Origin: an uncultured Eubacteriales bacterium
GTDB lineage: Bacteria; Bacillota; Clostridia; Saccharofermentanales; Fastidiosipilaceae
Assembly: GCA_902373515.1 (NCBI GenBank)
Contig: CABKML010000016.1
Coordinates: 1 to 36,881 of the forward strand
Reading direction: 5' to 3'
DNA: 36,881 nt
The translations under genes were made by a program, and so were the position numbers. Below the pieces are notes generated by a model, which did not search any database, was not told the origin of the DNA, and worked only from the letters and a program-made list of their open reading frames with translations. Every line of letters starts with the position of its first letter. Position 1 is the first letter of the stretch. Shown one piece after another: positions 6,608 through 14,553 of this stretch.

Positions 6608-8437
6608 ATGAATGTTAATCTGAAACACCGACTTTGTCTGCTCAAGCGTTATAATTCCGCTGTTTTCGGTCCGTTATGTAAATTAGGCGAAACTGTGCTG
6701 GAACTGTTAATTCCTTATTTGATGATTAATTTGATTAACTTGATGTCGCAGCCGATAAACACGGCCGATTTATCCGGCATAAAAAGATACCGACAAATTA
6801 TTTTGACTTTGCTTGCTAATCCTCAATTCCTGCAAATAATAGCTTTATCGGTGATAACCGGCATTTTAGCTATTTCAGCCCAATATTTCGCCTGTAAAGC
6901 TGCTACAACAATTACTGCCGACATCCGCGAAAAAATTTGGCGCCATTATTTACGTCTTGATACTTTAAGTCAAATAAAATTACAGCAATCGGATATGAAC
7001 ACCCGTCTGATTAACGATTGTTTAGCTGTTCAAAGCGGCACCAACCTCGGTTTGCGCTTACTTATCCGTTCTCCTTTTATTATCATCGGTTCCATCATTA
7101 TGTGCTTTATTATAAATCCCCTGGCCGGAGGCACTTTAAGTATCAGCATCATTCTTATCGCTGTCCTCATTAACTATTTTCTCAGAAAAAGCTTGCAGGC
7201 CTACTACAAGATGCAGCAGGAAGTGAAATCTTTATATCGGCAAATTAATGAAGCAAAATCCGGCCAAAGCTGTATTCGAGCTTTCATTGCTGAGGCAAAA
7301 ATTATTGCTAAATTTCAAAAAAACAATAATTCACAAGCTGCCTTCAATCGAATTTTCAGTTTGCTCAATGCCTATATAGCACCTTTAAGTCAGGCTCTAA
7401 TTAATATCGCTTTGTTAATTTGTTTAATCTGTTTATCTTTAGAATTGAAAAGCGGTTTGGTAGAGGCCGCTACAATCATTGCAATTTACAGCTATTTCAG
7501 CAAAAGCTTAATTGAAAGTATTAAATTCGCCAATTTATTGGTTTCTTTGAGTAAAGCTATCGGCAGTTATCGCCTGATTAAGAGATTTCTACAGTTGCCG
7601 ACAAATAAGGAGGAAAATTTTTCCTTATCTGTACCGGAACATAAAGAAATAGGTCTGGAAATTAAAAACTTGAATTTCCAATATTATCAACCGCCGGCTA
7701 TTTTGGAAAAATTAAATTTACCCCGCCTGCATAGCGGTAATATTTACGGAATTTTCGGCTTGCAAGCCAGCGGCAAAAGTACTTTGGCTAAAATTATCGC
7801 CGGCATATTCCCGGATAATAATTCTCTGCACATATTTTACGATCGGCAATTATTGAATTTTCCGAACGCTGCGGCCAAAACTGCTTTTCTTGCTCAAAAT
7901 GTAGCCTATGTAGAACAGGCACCTAAATTATTAAGCGGTACACTTCGAGGAAATTTTCGTTTTAACAGCCAATCGGATGCTTTGTTGGCAACTGCAGATA
8001 CGGAAAAAGCAATATGGGAAGCTTTAAGCCAAGCCGAAGCGGCAACTTTTGTCCGGGAGAAAGGCGGTCTGGATTGTTCTGTAAGTGATAAATCAGGCAA
8101 TTTTTCAGGCGGTCAATTAGCACGTCTGGCTCTGGCTATTGCTCTATACCGCAAACCTGAAATTTTAATTCTGGATGATATTTTGCAAGCTTTGGACTTA
8201 AGTACCGCTTTGTCCGTCGTCAAAACGCTCAAACGTATCAGTCAAAACTGTCTGATAATTTGTCTCTCTCAACGTTTAGCACCTCTCATCAACAGTGATT
8301 GCATATTTATTCTGCAGGACCAGCAGATAAAAACATACGGCTCACATCATCAGCTTTTGGCAAATTCTAATTATTATCGCGAACTTTACAATTTGGAATT
8401 TCCCACGCTCAATCAAGGAGAACAAACTAATGCGTAA
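6608..8437 (+). CDS. ABC exporter half-transporter, degenerate-site subunit
   Basis: A 609-residue type I ABC exporter half: a transmembrane domain (about residues 15-320, six helices) and an ATPase domain (350-600). Walker A is GLQASGKST (384-392) and the signature SGGQ (500-503) is intact. The Walker B end is LDDI, with Asp524 in place of the catalytic Glu, and the H-loop His is Gln555 (SQR). Loss of Glu and His while keeping SGGQ is the pattern of the non-hydrolytic partner in heterodimeric exporters such as BmrC/BmrD or TM287/288. It overlaps the next gene by 8 bases, supporting coupled, equal expression. The substrate cannot be read from sequence; drug, lipid or peptide are all possible. 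Confidence 0.92.
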   Translation: MNVNLKHRLCLLKRYNSAVFGPLCKLGETVLELLIPYLMINLINLMSQPINTADLSGIKRYRQIILTLLANPQFLQIIALSVITGILAISAQYFACKAATTITADIREKIWRHYLRLDTLSQIKLQQSDMNTRLINDCLAVQSGTNLGLRLLIRSPFIIIGSIIMCFIINPLAGGTLSISIILIAVLINYFLRKSLQAYYKMQQEVKSLYRQINEAKSGQSCIRAFIAEAKIIAKFQKNNNSQAAFNRIFSLLNAYIAPLSQALINIALLICLICLSLELKSGLVEAATIIAIYSYFSKSLIESIKFANLLVSLSKAIGSYRLIKRFLQLPTNKEENFSLSVPEHKEIGLEIKNLNFQYYQPPAILEKLNLPRLHSGNIYGIFGLQASGKSTLAKIIAGIFPDNNSLHIFYDRQLLNFPNAAAKTAFLAQNVAYVEQAPKLLSGTLRGNFRFNSQSDALLATADTEKAIWEALSQAEAATFVREKGGLDCSVSDKSGNFSGGQLARLALAIALYRKPEILILDDILQALDLSTALSVVKTLKRISQNCLIICLSQRLAPLINSDCIFILQDQQIKTYGSHHQLLANSNYYRELYNLEFPTLNQGEQTNA

Positions 8438-10229
8438 ATTTCTTAACTTTTCTATTTTTAATTTATTTGACCTGGAATCAACTGTTCAAGAAAAATTATC
8501 CGACATATGTCATAATTCTGCGGAAACGCAGCAAAATAAGAAGTTTCTGCATTATTCGGCCCTGTTTTTATGTCTGCTGAACGGTTTAAGTCTCTCTTTA
8601 ATGCCTTTGACAATCGGCAGGTTGATTAAAGAAATTGCGCTTTTACAAGTATCCGGTCCGACTTTTAAGTATTGGAGCTTTGCTTTTCTGGCGCTGATAG
8701 TTATCTACAGTTTGAGCACAATAAGTCTGGAATTATTACTTTATAACTTCACCATTGATTCCATTTGCAATTTGCGCCAAAATATCTTCAAATTGATAAA
8801 TTATGGTAAGTATGCTCAAATTCAACGCCTACCTACGGGTAATTTGTCAAATTATCTGCTGGTAGAATTGGACTACATCGCTCACGGTATCGAAATGTTC
8901 TACAAACAATTTTGTACAGCTGCCTGCAGTTTAATTTTCAGTTTTATTATCATGTGGAATTTAAATCTCTATTTGATGTTAATCATCGTAATATTGAGTC
9001 CTCTTACCTTTTTAGTGACCAACTACATCAGTCATAAAACCTTTCATTATTTTACGGTCGCCCAAAATGAACAGGCTCAACAATCGGCTATGATAACTGA
9101 AACTGTAAATAATATTATGCGCATCAAACAACAGAATAATCGTAATTATGCTGAATCTACTTTTTCCGACTTGAATGAAAAATTGCAATTCAGTTGGCAA
9201 CAAGCTATTTTCTATTCTTCTTTATCCAATCCTCTGAATCGTATTCTCAATAATTTAATTTATATTCTTGTAGCCTTTTTCGGCTTGGTTTTCTTACAGA
9301 TCAATACTGTCGATCTTGGCAGTTTGACAGCTTTTTTGGCATATACCAATGAATTCAGTCAACCGTTCAGCGACCTTAACGGTGTAATAACGGAACTTTC
9401 ACAAGCCGACGGTGCTTATCAGGACTTGAAGAAGTTTTTACTCGGTTTAAGCGGCGAAAATCGCTCACTCCAAGCCTCTGAACCGGTACCGACTCAGGGA
9501 TTGAATGTGCAAAACGTTAATTTTTCTTACGTCGAACAGCATCCTATACTTAAAGCAATCAATTTCTCCTTAGCAAGCGGCAAAACTTTGGCAATCGTAG
9601 GTCCTTCCGGGTCGGGTAAAAGTACAATAATTAATTTACTTATGCAATTTTATCAGCCTGACAGCGGAAAAATCAGTTTGAACGACCAAACAGCTGCAAC
9701 TGTCGCTCTGACAGATTGGCGTAATAACTTTGCGATGGTTTTGCAGGACAGTTGGATTTTTCAGGGAAGTATTCGCGAAAATTTACTTTTTGCCAATTCC
9801 GCCGCTTCCGATGCTGAACTTTGGGCAGCTTGTGAACGGGCGGAAATCGCGGAATTTATCCGTCGTTTACCTAAGCAATTTGATACTGTTATCGGAACAG
9901 AATTGATGCTTTCATACAGTCAGCAACAACTTTTAGCTTTAGCCAGATTATTTCTTAAGCCGGCTAAAATTATTCTTTTAGATGAAGCAAGTTCAGCTGT
10001 CGATTGCTTCAGTGAAATAAAAATTCAAAAGGCGATCAAGGAATTAAGCAAAGATAAATCAATGCTGGTTGTCGCTCATCGCCTGGTCAGCATTATGCAT
10101 GCCGATAGAATCATTTTGCTTGAAAACGGTAAAATTCAAGAAAGCGGTTCTCATAACGAATTAATTGCAGCCGGCGGTAAATATTATAAGCTTTGGCAAT
10201 CACAATATCCTTTAGCTCATAACGCCTGA
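8430..10229 (+). CDS. ABC exporter half-transporter, catalytic subunit
   Basis: A 599-residue partner of the preceding gene. Transmembrane domain about 40-325, then Walker A GPSGSGKST (391-399), Q-loop VLQD, Walker B ILLDEA with catalytic Glu519, and H-loop VAHR (His550). The signature motif is unusual: LSYSQQQ (494-500) replaces LSGGQQQ. In the dimer this weak signature faces the partner's weak Walker B, so all substitutions gather in one ATP site and the other site is fully consensus. The ATG lies inside the end of the upstream gene with AAGGAG about 9 bases before it. It converges on helD with 34 bases between stops and no clear terminator. Confidence 0.93.
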   Translation: MRKFLNFSIFNLFDLESTVQEKLSDICHNSAETQQNKKFLHYSALFLCLLNGLSLSLMPLTIGRLIKEIALLQVSGPTFKYWSFAFLALIVIYSLSTISLELLLYNFTIDSICNLRQNIFKLINYGKYAQIQRLPTGNLSNYLLVELDYIAHGIEMFYKQFCTAACSLIFSFIIMWNLNLYLMLIIVILSPLTFLVTNYISHKTFHYFTVAQNEQAQQSAMITETVNNIMRIKQQNNRNYAESTFSDLNEKLQFSWQQAIFYSSLSNPLNRILNNLIYILVAFFGLVFLQINTVDLGSLTAFLAYTNEFSQPFSDLNGVITELSQADGAYQDLKKFLLGLSGENRSLQASEPVPTQGLNVQNVNFSYVEQHPILKAINFSLASGKTLAIVGPSGSGKSTIINLLMQFYQPDSGKISLNDQTAATVALTDWRNNFAMVLQDSWIFQGSIRENLLFANSAASDAELWAACERAEIAEFIRRLPKQFDTVIGTELMLSYSQQQLLALARLFLKPAKIILLDEASSAVDCFSEIKIQKAIKELSKDKSMLVVAHRLVSIMHADRIILLENGKIQESGSHNELIAAGGKYYKLWQSQYPLAHNA

Positions 10230-10258
10230 TGAACAGTGCTTATTTTAAAAACGCTCCG

Positions 10259-10278
10259 AACATTTAGGAACATTTAGG
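10259..10278. repeat. 10-base tandem duplication at the helD stop codon
   Basis: CCTAAATGTT occurs twice in a row on the minus strand. The first copy encodes the last residues of HelD and the second supplies its TAA stop. Confidence 0.6.
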
Positions 10279-12459
10279 CAGCAAAGAAGCGTCCGACAGA
10301 TAATAAACTCTTAAATTATGTAGAGCACGGCTGCAAGCTACATATAATTCTTTTTGCGCCTGTTCCGGCGGGAAGAATTTACTGTCGGCCAAATAGACAA
10401 GAACCGTATCAAATTCTCTGCCCTTAGCTTGCAAAGGGGTCAGAATATATAATTTGAACTCATTTTCTTCCGGCGCAGCATCAGCACAAGAAAGCAATTT
10501 TTCCACAGCAAAACCGGTAACATCAGTTTCAAGTTCGCTGTTGTTGACTAAAAAAGTCTTTAAATCAGTTTGCTGCAAAAAACTGCGGAATTCATCTACT
10601 AATTGTACATTCGGTAAAATTACAGCCACACTCATCAAACTTTGGCCGGCTTGACAAAAATCCTGATAAAGTTTTTCAATTTCAGATTTTATAAAATTCC
10701 GGCCGTAATTATCGGCAGCTGTACTTTCAATCTTCTTTATTACTACTTCCTGCCCGTGGCGCGGAACAGCTTTGACTTCCGTCTGCGGAATAAAATGTCG
10801 GCAAAATTCAGTTATTTCTGCTGTAGAACGATATGCCACATTAATTTGGCGGAACAGCAGCTTCTTTTGCTTCTCATAAAATTCTTTTAACTCCTGCATG
10901 AAGTTCTGCGGTACATTCCAAGAAATAGCTTGATTAAAATCGGCACATATTGTTTTATCGACCTTATATAAATCTTGTAAAATTATATGTGCTGTCGCCG
11001 GCAAATCCTGCGCTTCATCCACCAACAGATGCTTTATCAGCGTTGTATCATAATCTTGGTAAAAATAAACAACCATATAAGCTAAAACCATTTTGTCAAT
11101 TTCATCCAAGCGCCCGCTTACACTTGCGCACTTATTTATAATCAATTTCTGCTCTGTCGCTGATAATGAACTTAACCAGGAATTAAAGGCCCGACTTTGA
11201 TAAAATTTTTGCAAAATTACCCTTAAATCACTCTCTCCCAGCATATTTTGCAACTCTTGTTTAATTTCATCCGCTTGATAAGTAAAAGCCTTACCCGGCA
11301 AAATATCTTGCAAATAATCGAAAATCAATTGCGGTCGTTTAAACATAGCTTCACAGGAAAATTCTCGGCTGTAAAGGTCCTGCAATAAAGAGGTTTCGAC
11401 ATTCAAATCATCCAAATTTAAAGCATGCGGGCAAAAATTATGGTGCGCATAATCAACCACAAAGTCTTGCAGAGCTTCGGCAAAAGCGAACGTACTGCAC
11501 AAAGATTTTACTTCTACCGCAACCGGTAAATAATTAAAATTTGCGAAAGGCAATTTCTTATGCAGAAAAAGGCTGCGATACAAATTATCCATTGTAATCG
11601 TGCTAATATTTTCATCATTCAAATTGGGCAATAATTCCGATATGTACTCGGCAAATTGCTCGTTCGGAGAAATAAAAAGAAAACTGTCTGAATTCCAATC
11701 ACGATGCAAATACAGTAGATAAGAAACTCGATGTAAGGCAATGGAACTTTTACCTGATCCGGCAATTCCGGATATAAACAGATTTTGCTGTTCCGCCGCT
11801 CTAATCAATTCGTTCTGTTCTACTTGAATAGTAGCAACAATTTGTTGCAGATGTCTGGAAGCCGGTTGACTCAAAACCCACTCCAACAACTGATCATTCA
11901 TTAAATCGCAACGATTATAAATTGCCAATAAACGGCCGCGGCGAATAAGTATTTGTTGTTTCTGCAACAAAGTACCGTGAACCTCATTATCAGCAGCTCT
12001 ATATGTACACGGACCGATTTGTCCTTCGTAATATAAAGAAGCAATCGGGCTGCGCCAATCGATAATCCACTGTTGATAAGTATCCTCATCCATTAAAGAA
12101 CAAATACCCAAATGGTAAGTTTCGATTTCTTCTTCATTTTCAAAGCGAAATTGCAAGGCGGCAAAATAAGGTTCAGAACTTAATCTGACTAAATTTCTAC
12201 TTTCTTTCTCCAAATCTGTCAAATACAAATGCTGCTGCCATAGCTCATGTTGGACAACCGCATTATCCGCTGCATTGGCTCCGCTCTTATATTCCATATG
12301 TTCATCGTAAGCAGATTGCTTAAGATTTTTCATACCAATGTTCATATGGGAAATTCTTTGATTAAGACGCTCTCTTAATGTTTGAATATATTTCAGACAA
12401 TCAGCCAAATAAGCTTGTTCTTCCGTAAAATTGCTAACATTACCTTCTTGAATTTGCAT
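10264..12459 (-). CDS. helD: HelD-like UvrD-family helicase, RNA polymerase recycling factor
   Basis: A 731-residue superfamily 1 ATPase. The N-terminal 100 residues form an antiparallel helical arm, then YFAALQFRF, YHLGICSL and IIDWRSPIASLYYEG are the HelD-specific segment that precedes the ATPase. Walker A is GIAGSGKSS (231-239), Walker B LLVDEAQDLP, then ADFNQAISW and the C-terminal TPLQAKGREFDTVLVY motif. HelD in Bacillus binds stalled RNA polymerase and removes it from DNA with ATP; ordinary UvrD/PcrA lack the DWRSP segment. It is probably a single-gene unit with its own extended -10 promoter, placed directly downstream of trmD. AGAGG lies 6 bases before the ATG. Confidence 0.9.
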   Translation of the reverse strand: MQIQEGNVSNFTEEQAYLADCLKYIQTLRERLNQRISHMNIGMKNLKQSAYDEHMEYKSGANAADNAVVQHELWQQHLYLTDLEKESRNLVRLSSEPYFAALQFRFENEEEIETYHLGICSLMDEDTYQQWIIDWRSPIASLYYEGQIGPCTYRAADNEVHGTLLQKQQILIRRGRLLAIYNRCDLMNDQLLEWVLSQPASRHLQQIVATIQVEQNELIRAAEQQNLFISGIAGSGKSSIALHRVSYLLYLHRDWNSDSFLFISPNEQFAEYISELLPNLNDENISTITMDNLYRSLFLHKKLPFANFNYLPVAVEVKSLCSTFAFAEALQDFVVDYAHHNFCPHALNLDDLNVETSLLQDLYSREFSCEAMFKRPQLIFDYLQDILPGKAFTYQADEIKQELQNMLGESDLRVILQKFYQSRAFNSWLSSLSATEQKLIINKCASVSGRLDEIDKMVLAYMVVYFYQDYDTTLIKHLLVDEAQDLPATAHIILQDLYKVDKTICADFNQAISWNVPQNFMQELKEFYEKQKKLLFRQINVAYRSTAEITEFCRHFIPQTEVKAVPRHGQEVVIKKIESTAADNYGRNFIKSEIEKLYQDFCQAGQSLMSVAVILPNVQLVDEFRSFLQQTDLKTFLVNNSELETDVTGFAVEKLLSCADAAPEENEFKLYILTPLQAKGREFDTVLVYLADSKFFPPEQAQKELYVACSRALHNLRVYYLSDASLLPKCS

Positions 12460-12497
12460 CTTAAACCTCTTTTCCGGTAATCATGTACATTGCAATA

Positions 12498-12506
12498 ATT
12501 ATAGCA
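12498..12506 (-). promoter_or_regulatory. helD: extended -10 promoter of helD
   Basis: TATAAT (12498-12503) preceded by TGC on the minus strand, 39 bases upstream of the helD start codon. No convincing -35 hexamer is seen at 17 bases. Confidence 0.6.
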
Positions 12507-12517
12507 AAATGAAAAAA

Positions 12518-13321
12518 TCATTTTTTAGCCAATTCATCTGCAATAAAATCTGTTAAATCTTCTAATGATAATTCTAATTTATCAAATAAATCCGGCCGTT
12601 TAACTAAAGTTTCATGATAGGAACTGAATTTTCTGTAGCGGTTTTGCAAAGCATGATTACCTTGCAAAAGTACTTGAGGTACAGCATAATTGCGCCAAAT
12701 TGCCGGTTGAGTAAATTGACAGCACTCCAAACTGCCGGTATACAGTGATTCTTCCGTATAAGCAGCAGATTCCGGCAAAACTCCGTTTACCATTCTTAAA
12801 GTTGCGTCAACCATACTTAATACTGCCAATTCTCCGCCTGTCAAAACAAAATTACCCAAAGATATTTCCTGAAAAGGTAAAAATTCCAAGACTCGGCTGT
12901 CTATACCCTCATAATGGCCGCATAAAAAGAGTAAATGTTCATAAGAATTAGACCAGGAAACAGCCGTATTTTGGGTAAAAACAGGCCCCTTAGGTGAAAG
13001 ATAAAAAGCTTGAGCTTTCTTTTCCAGCCAAATATTGATAATATCCCGAATGCTTTCGTCTGAATCCGGCGGTATTTCGCTCTCCAGATGCCAAGAAATT
13101 GCAGCTAAAAAAGCTTGTAAAATCGGTTCCGCCTGTAAAAGCATACCTCGTGTCCCGGCAAACAACTTATCATCCACTTGCAAACGCTTACCTTTACCGA
13201 AATCACGCAAATTAAAAACTCGGTAACTGAAAATCCCTTTTGCTGCAGCTCGGCCGATAATAGAACTTGACAGATAAGAGTTTATTAATTCTGGAAACAA
13301 TGTAATAATACTGATTTTCAT
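12518..13321 (-). CDS. trmD: tRNA (guanine37-N1)-methyltransferase, divergent
   Basis: Methylates N1 of G37 in tRNAs reading C-starting codons, preventing frameshifts. The 267-residue product has the SPOUT knot: LFLCGHYEGIDSR (135-143), SLGNFVLTGGE (154-164) and the catalytic Arg in DATLRMVNGVLP. Several family positions are unusual: the YGGGxGM loop reads FAGTRGM (54-60), the Asp of SIGDYV is N157, and the catalytic Asp (D169 in Haemophilus numbering) aligns with E191. An insert of about 20 residues lies at 75-100. The ATG at 13321 is chosen since family members start MKI; a longer frame to 13366 overlaps rimM. The gap to rimM is 7 bases, so translation is probably coupled. Confidence 0.93.
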   Translation of the reverse strand: MKISIITLFPELINSYLSSSIIGRAAAKGIFSYRVFNLRDFGKGKRLQVDDKLFAGTRGMLLQAEPILQAFLAAISWHLESEIPPDSDESIRDIINIWLEKKAQAFYLSPKGPVFTQNTAVSWSNSYEHLLFLCGHYEGIDSRVLEFLPFQEISLGNFVLTGGELAVLSMVDATLRMVNGVLPESAAYTEESLYTGSLECCQFTQPAIWRNYAVPQVLLQGNHALQNRYRKFSSYHETLVKRPDLFDKLELSLEDLTDFIADELAKK

Positions 13322-13328
13322 AAATTGC

Positions 13329-13877
13329 TTAACTGTTCTCCGGACGATAGAGCTCAAAGAGACCATGAGGCAAATTTGTATAAATTTTACCGGCAGCTAA
13401 GTCTATTTGTAAAATAAATTCGTCAACCTTGGGTAACAGTATATCCGGCTGACCTTTTTGCGAAATTACTAAAACATCCTGTGAGGTATTCTGCAAAACA
13501 TCTTTAACTATGCCGATTTCTCCGTGTGTTTTATCCACAACACAGCAATTTATCAAATCGCAGACAAAATACTCACCCGGCGCTAAAAGTTTAGCATTTG
13601 CCCGCTCAACTTCCACATACCAGTTTTGATATGCCATAATAGCTTCCTTAGTCTCAATCCCCAAGGCCGAAAGTATCAAAGTTTCCGGTTTGCGACCTTG
13701 CAAAGACAGCTTAACTTCAATAAAATCCTGCGGATTGTGCGGATTAACCAAGCGCGCATTTTGCAGGTAGGCCAACCTCGCTACATCATCGGAAAATAGC
13801 TCTATTTTAAAGGCTCCATGAATTCCATGAGCCGTACGAATCTTCCCAACCTTCAGATATGGTTCTAACTCGTGCAT
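13329..13877 (-). CDS. rimM: 16S rRNA processing protein RimM
   Basis: Assembly factor for the head of the 30S subunit that binds ribosomal protein S19. The 182-residue product has the N-terminal barrel motif LKVGKIRTAHGIHGAFKI and a C-terminal PRC-barrel with VKDVLQNTSQDVLVI and LLPKVDEFI. AAGGAAG is placed 5 bases before the ATG and lies immediately after the T-tract of an intrinsic terminator, so only read-through transcripts are translated. It sits between khpA and trmD in the usual order. Confidence 0.95.
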   Translation of the reverse strand: MHELEPYLKVGKIRTAHGIHGAFKIELFSDDVARLAYLQNARLVNPHNPQDFIEVKLSLQGRKPETLILSALGIETKEAIMAYQNWYVEVERANAKLLAPGEYFVCDLINCCVVDKTHGEIGIVKDVLQNTSQDVLVISQKGQPDILLPKVDEFILQIDLAAGKIYTNLPHGLFELYRPENS

Positions 13878-13891
13878 TTTTACTTCCTTAT

Positions 13892-13929
13892 AAAAAGGCC
13901 TGTTAAACCGAAAAACGGATTAACAGACC
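13892..13929 (-). terminator. intrinsic terminator between khpA and rimM
   Basis: On the minus strand a 14-base-pair stem (13 pairs, one T-T mismatch; arms 13916-13929 and 13897-13910) closes a five-T loop and is followed by five T residues. It begins 7 bases after the khpA stop and ends just before the rimM ribosome binding site. It would reduce expression of rimM-trmD relative to rpsP and ffh. Confidence 0.88.
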
Positions 13930-13935
13930 GAAATA

Positions 13936-14241
13936 CTATTCTTCAATTTCATCAACAATATCAACAGCTATTCTTACACCTACTCGGCTAGCTTTAGCCT
14001 TGAGTAAAGTTCTGATTGCCTGTGCTCTTTTACCAGCACGACCGATTACTCGACCCATATCTTCATTGTTGACATGGAGTTTCAACACCAATTGGCGTTC
14101 CATCTCCACCGGTACAATCTCAATCTCATCCTGATGTTCAACTAGAGGTGACACCAGAATATGCAGCAAATCTTTCAATTCGACTACAGCTTGTTCATAA
14201 CTGACATTGTCCAGAATTCTTTGACGTCTTTGTCTTTCCAT
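13936..14241 (-). CDS. khpA: KH-domain RNA-binding protein KhpA (YlqC)
   Basis: A small single KH-domain RNA-binding protein, which in streptococci pairs with KhpB (Jag/EloR) to regulate cell elongation and division. The 101-residue product carries the type II KH core MGRVIGRAGKRAQAIRTLLKA with the GxxG loop. It is about 20-25 residues longer than the usual KhpA, the extension being basic (MERQRRQRIL) and then helical. AGGA lies before the ATG, and no stronger internal start was seen, so the extension is probably real. It follows rpsP by 11 bases, the conserved arrangement. Confidence 0.9.
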   Translation of the reverse strand: MERQRRQRILDNVSYEQAVVELKDLLHILVSPLVEHQDEIEIVPVEMERQLVLKLHVNNEDMGRVIGRAGKRAQAIRTLLKAKASRVGVRIAVDIVDEIEE

Positions 14242-14252
14242 TTTTCCTGTCC

Positions 14253-14498
14253 TTATTGTTGTTCTTTAGCTTTACGAATTAAAGAACGAACTGTTTCAGT
14301 TGGTTGAGCACCTTTTTTTACCCATTCCTCGACTTTAGCTAAATCCAATTGTAAAGCCGACGATTCAGCTTTCGGATTGTAATAACCGATTTCCTCAATG
14401 AAACGGCCATCACGCGGGAAACGGGAATCAGCTACAACGACACGATAATGCGGTTGTTTCTTCATACCAATTCTTTTTAATCTGATTTTAACTGCCAT
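14253..14498 (-). CDS. rpsP: 30S ribosomal protein S16
   Basis: Small-subunit assembly protein. The 81-residue product is typical: [37 protein letters not shown], and [25 protein letters not shown] lies 8 bases before the ATG. A 20-base perfect palindrome (14522-14541) lies in the 55-base spacer after ffh. Confidence 0.97.
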   Translation of the reverse strand: MAVKIRLKRIGMKKQPHYRVVVADSRFPRDGRFIEEIGYYNPKAESSALQLDLAKVEEWVKKGAQPTETVRSLIRKAKEQQ

Positions 14499-14521
14499 AG
14501 TTAACTCCTTTATATTTTCTG

Positions 14522-14541
14522 CAATTGATTTAAATCAATTG
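14522..14541. repeat. 20-base perfect palindrome upstream of rpsP
   Basis: The sequence CAATTGATTT is followed at once by its own reverse complement. On the plus strand five T residues follow; on the minus (coding) strand five A residues precede it. It sits about 12 bases before the rpsP ribosome binding site. It could be a protein site, an RNA hairpin or a weak plus-strand terminator. Confidence 0.5.
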
Positions 14542-14553
14542 TTTTTAGCAAAT

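Noticed and set aside
12512..12526. AAAAAAT-C-ATTTTTT inverted repeat at the trmD stop
   Set aside because: It has no G-C pairs in the stem, so it would be a very weak terminator; probably chance in A/T runs.
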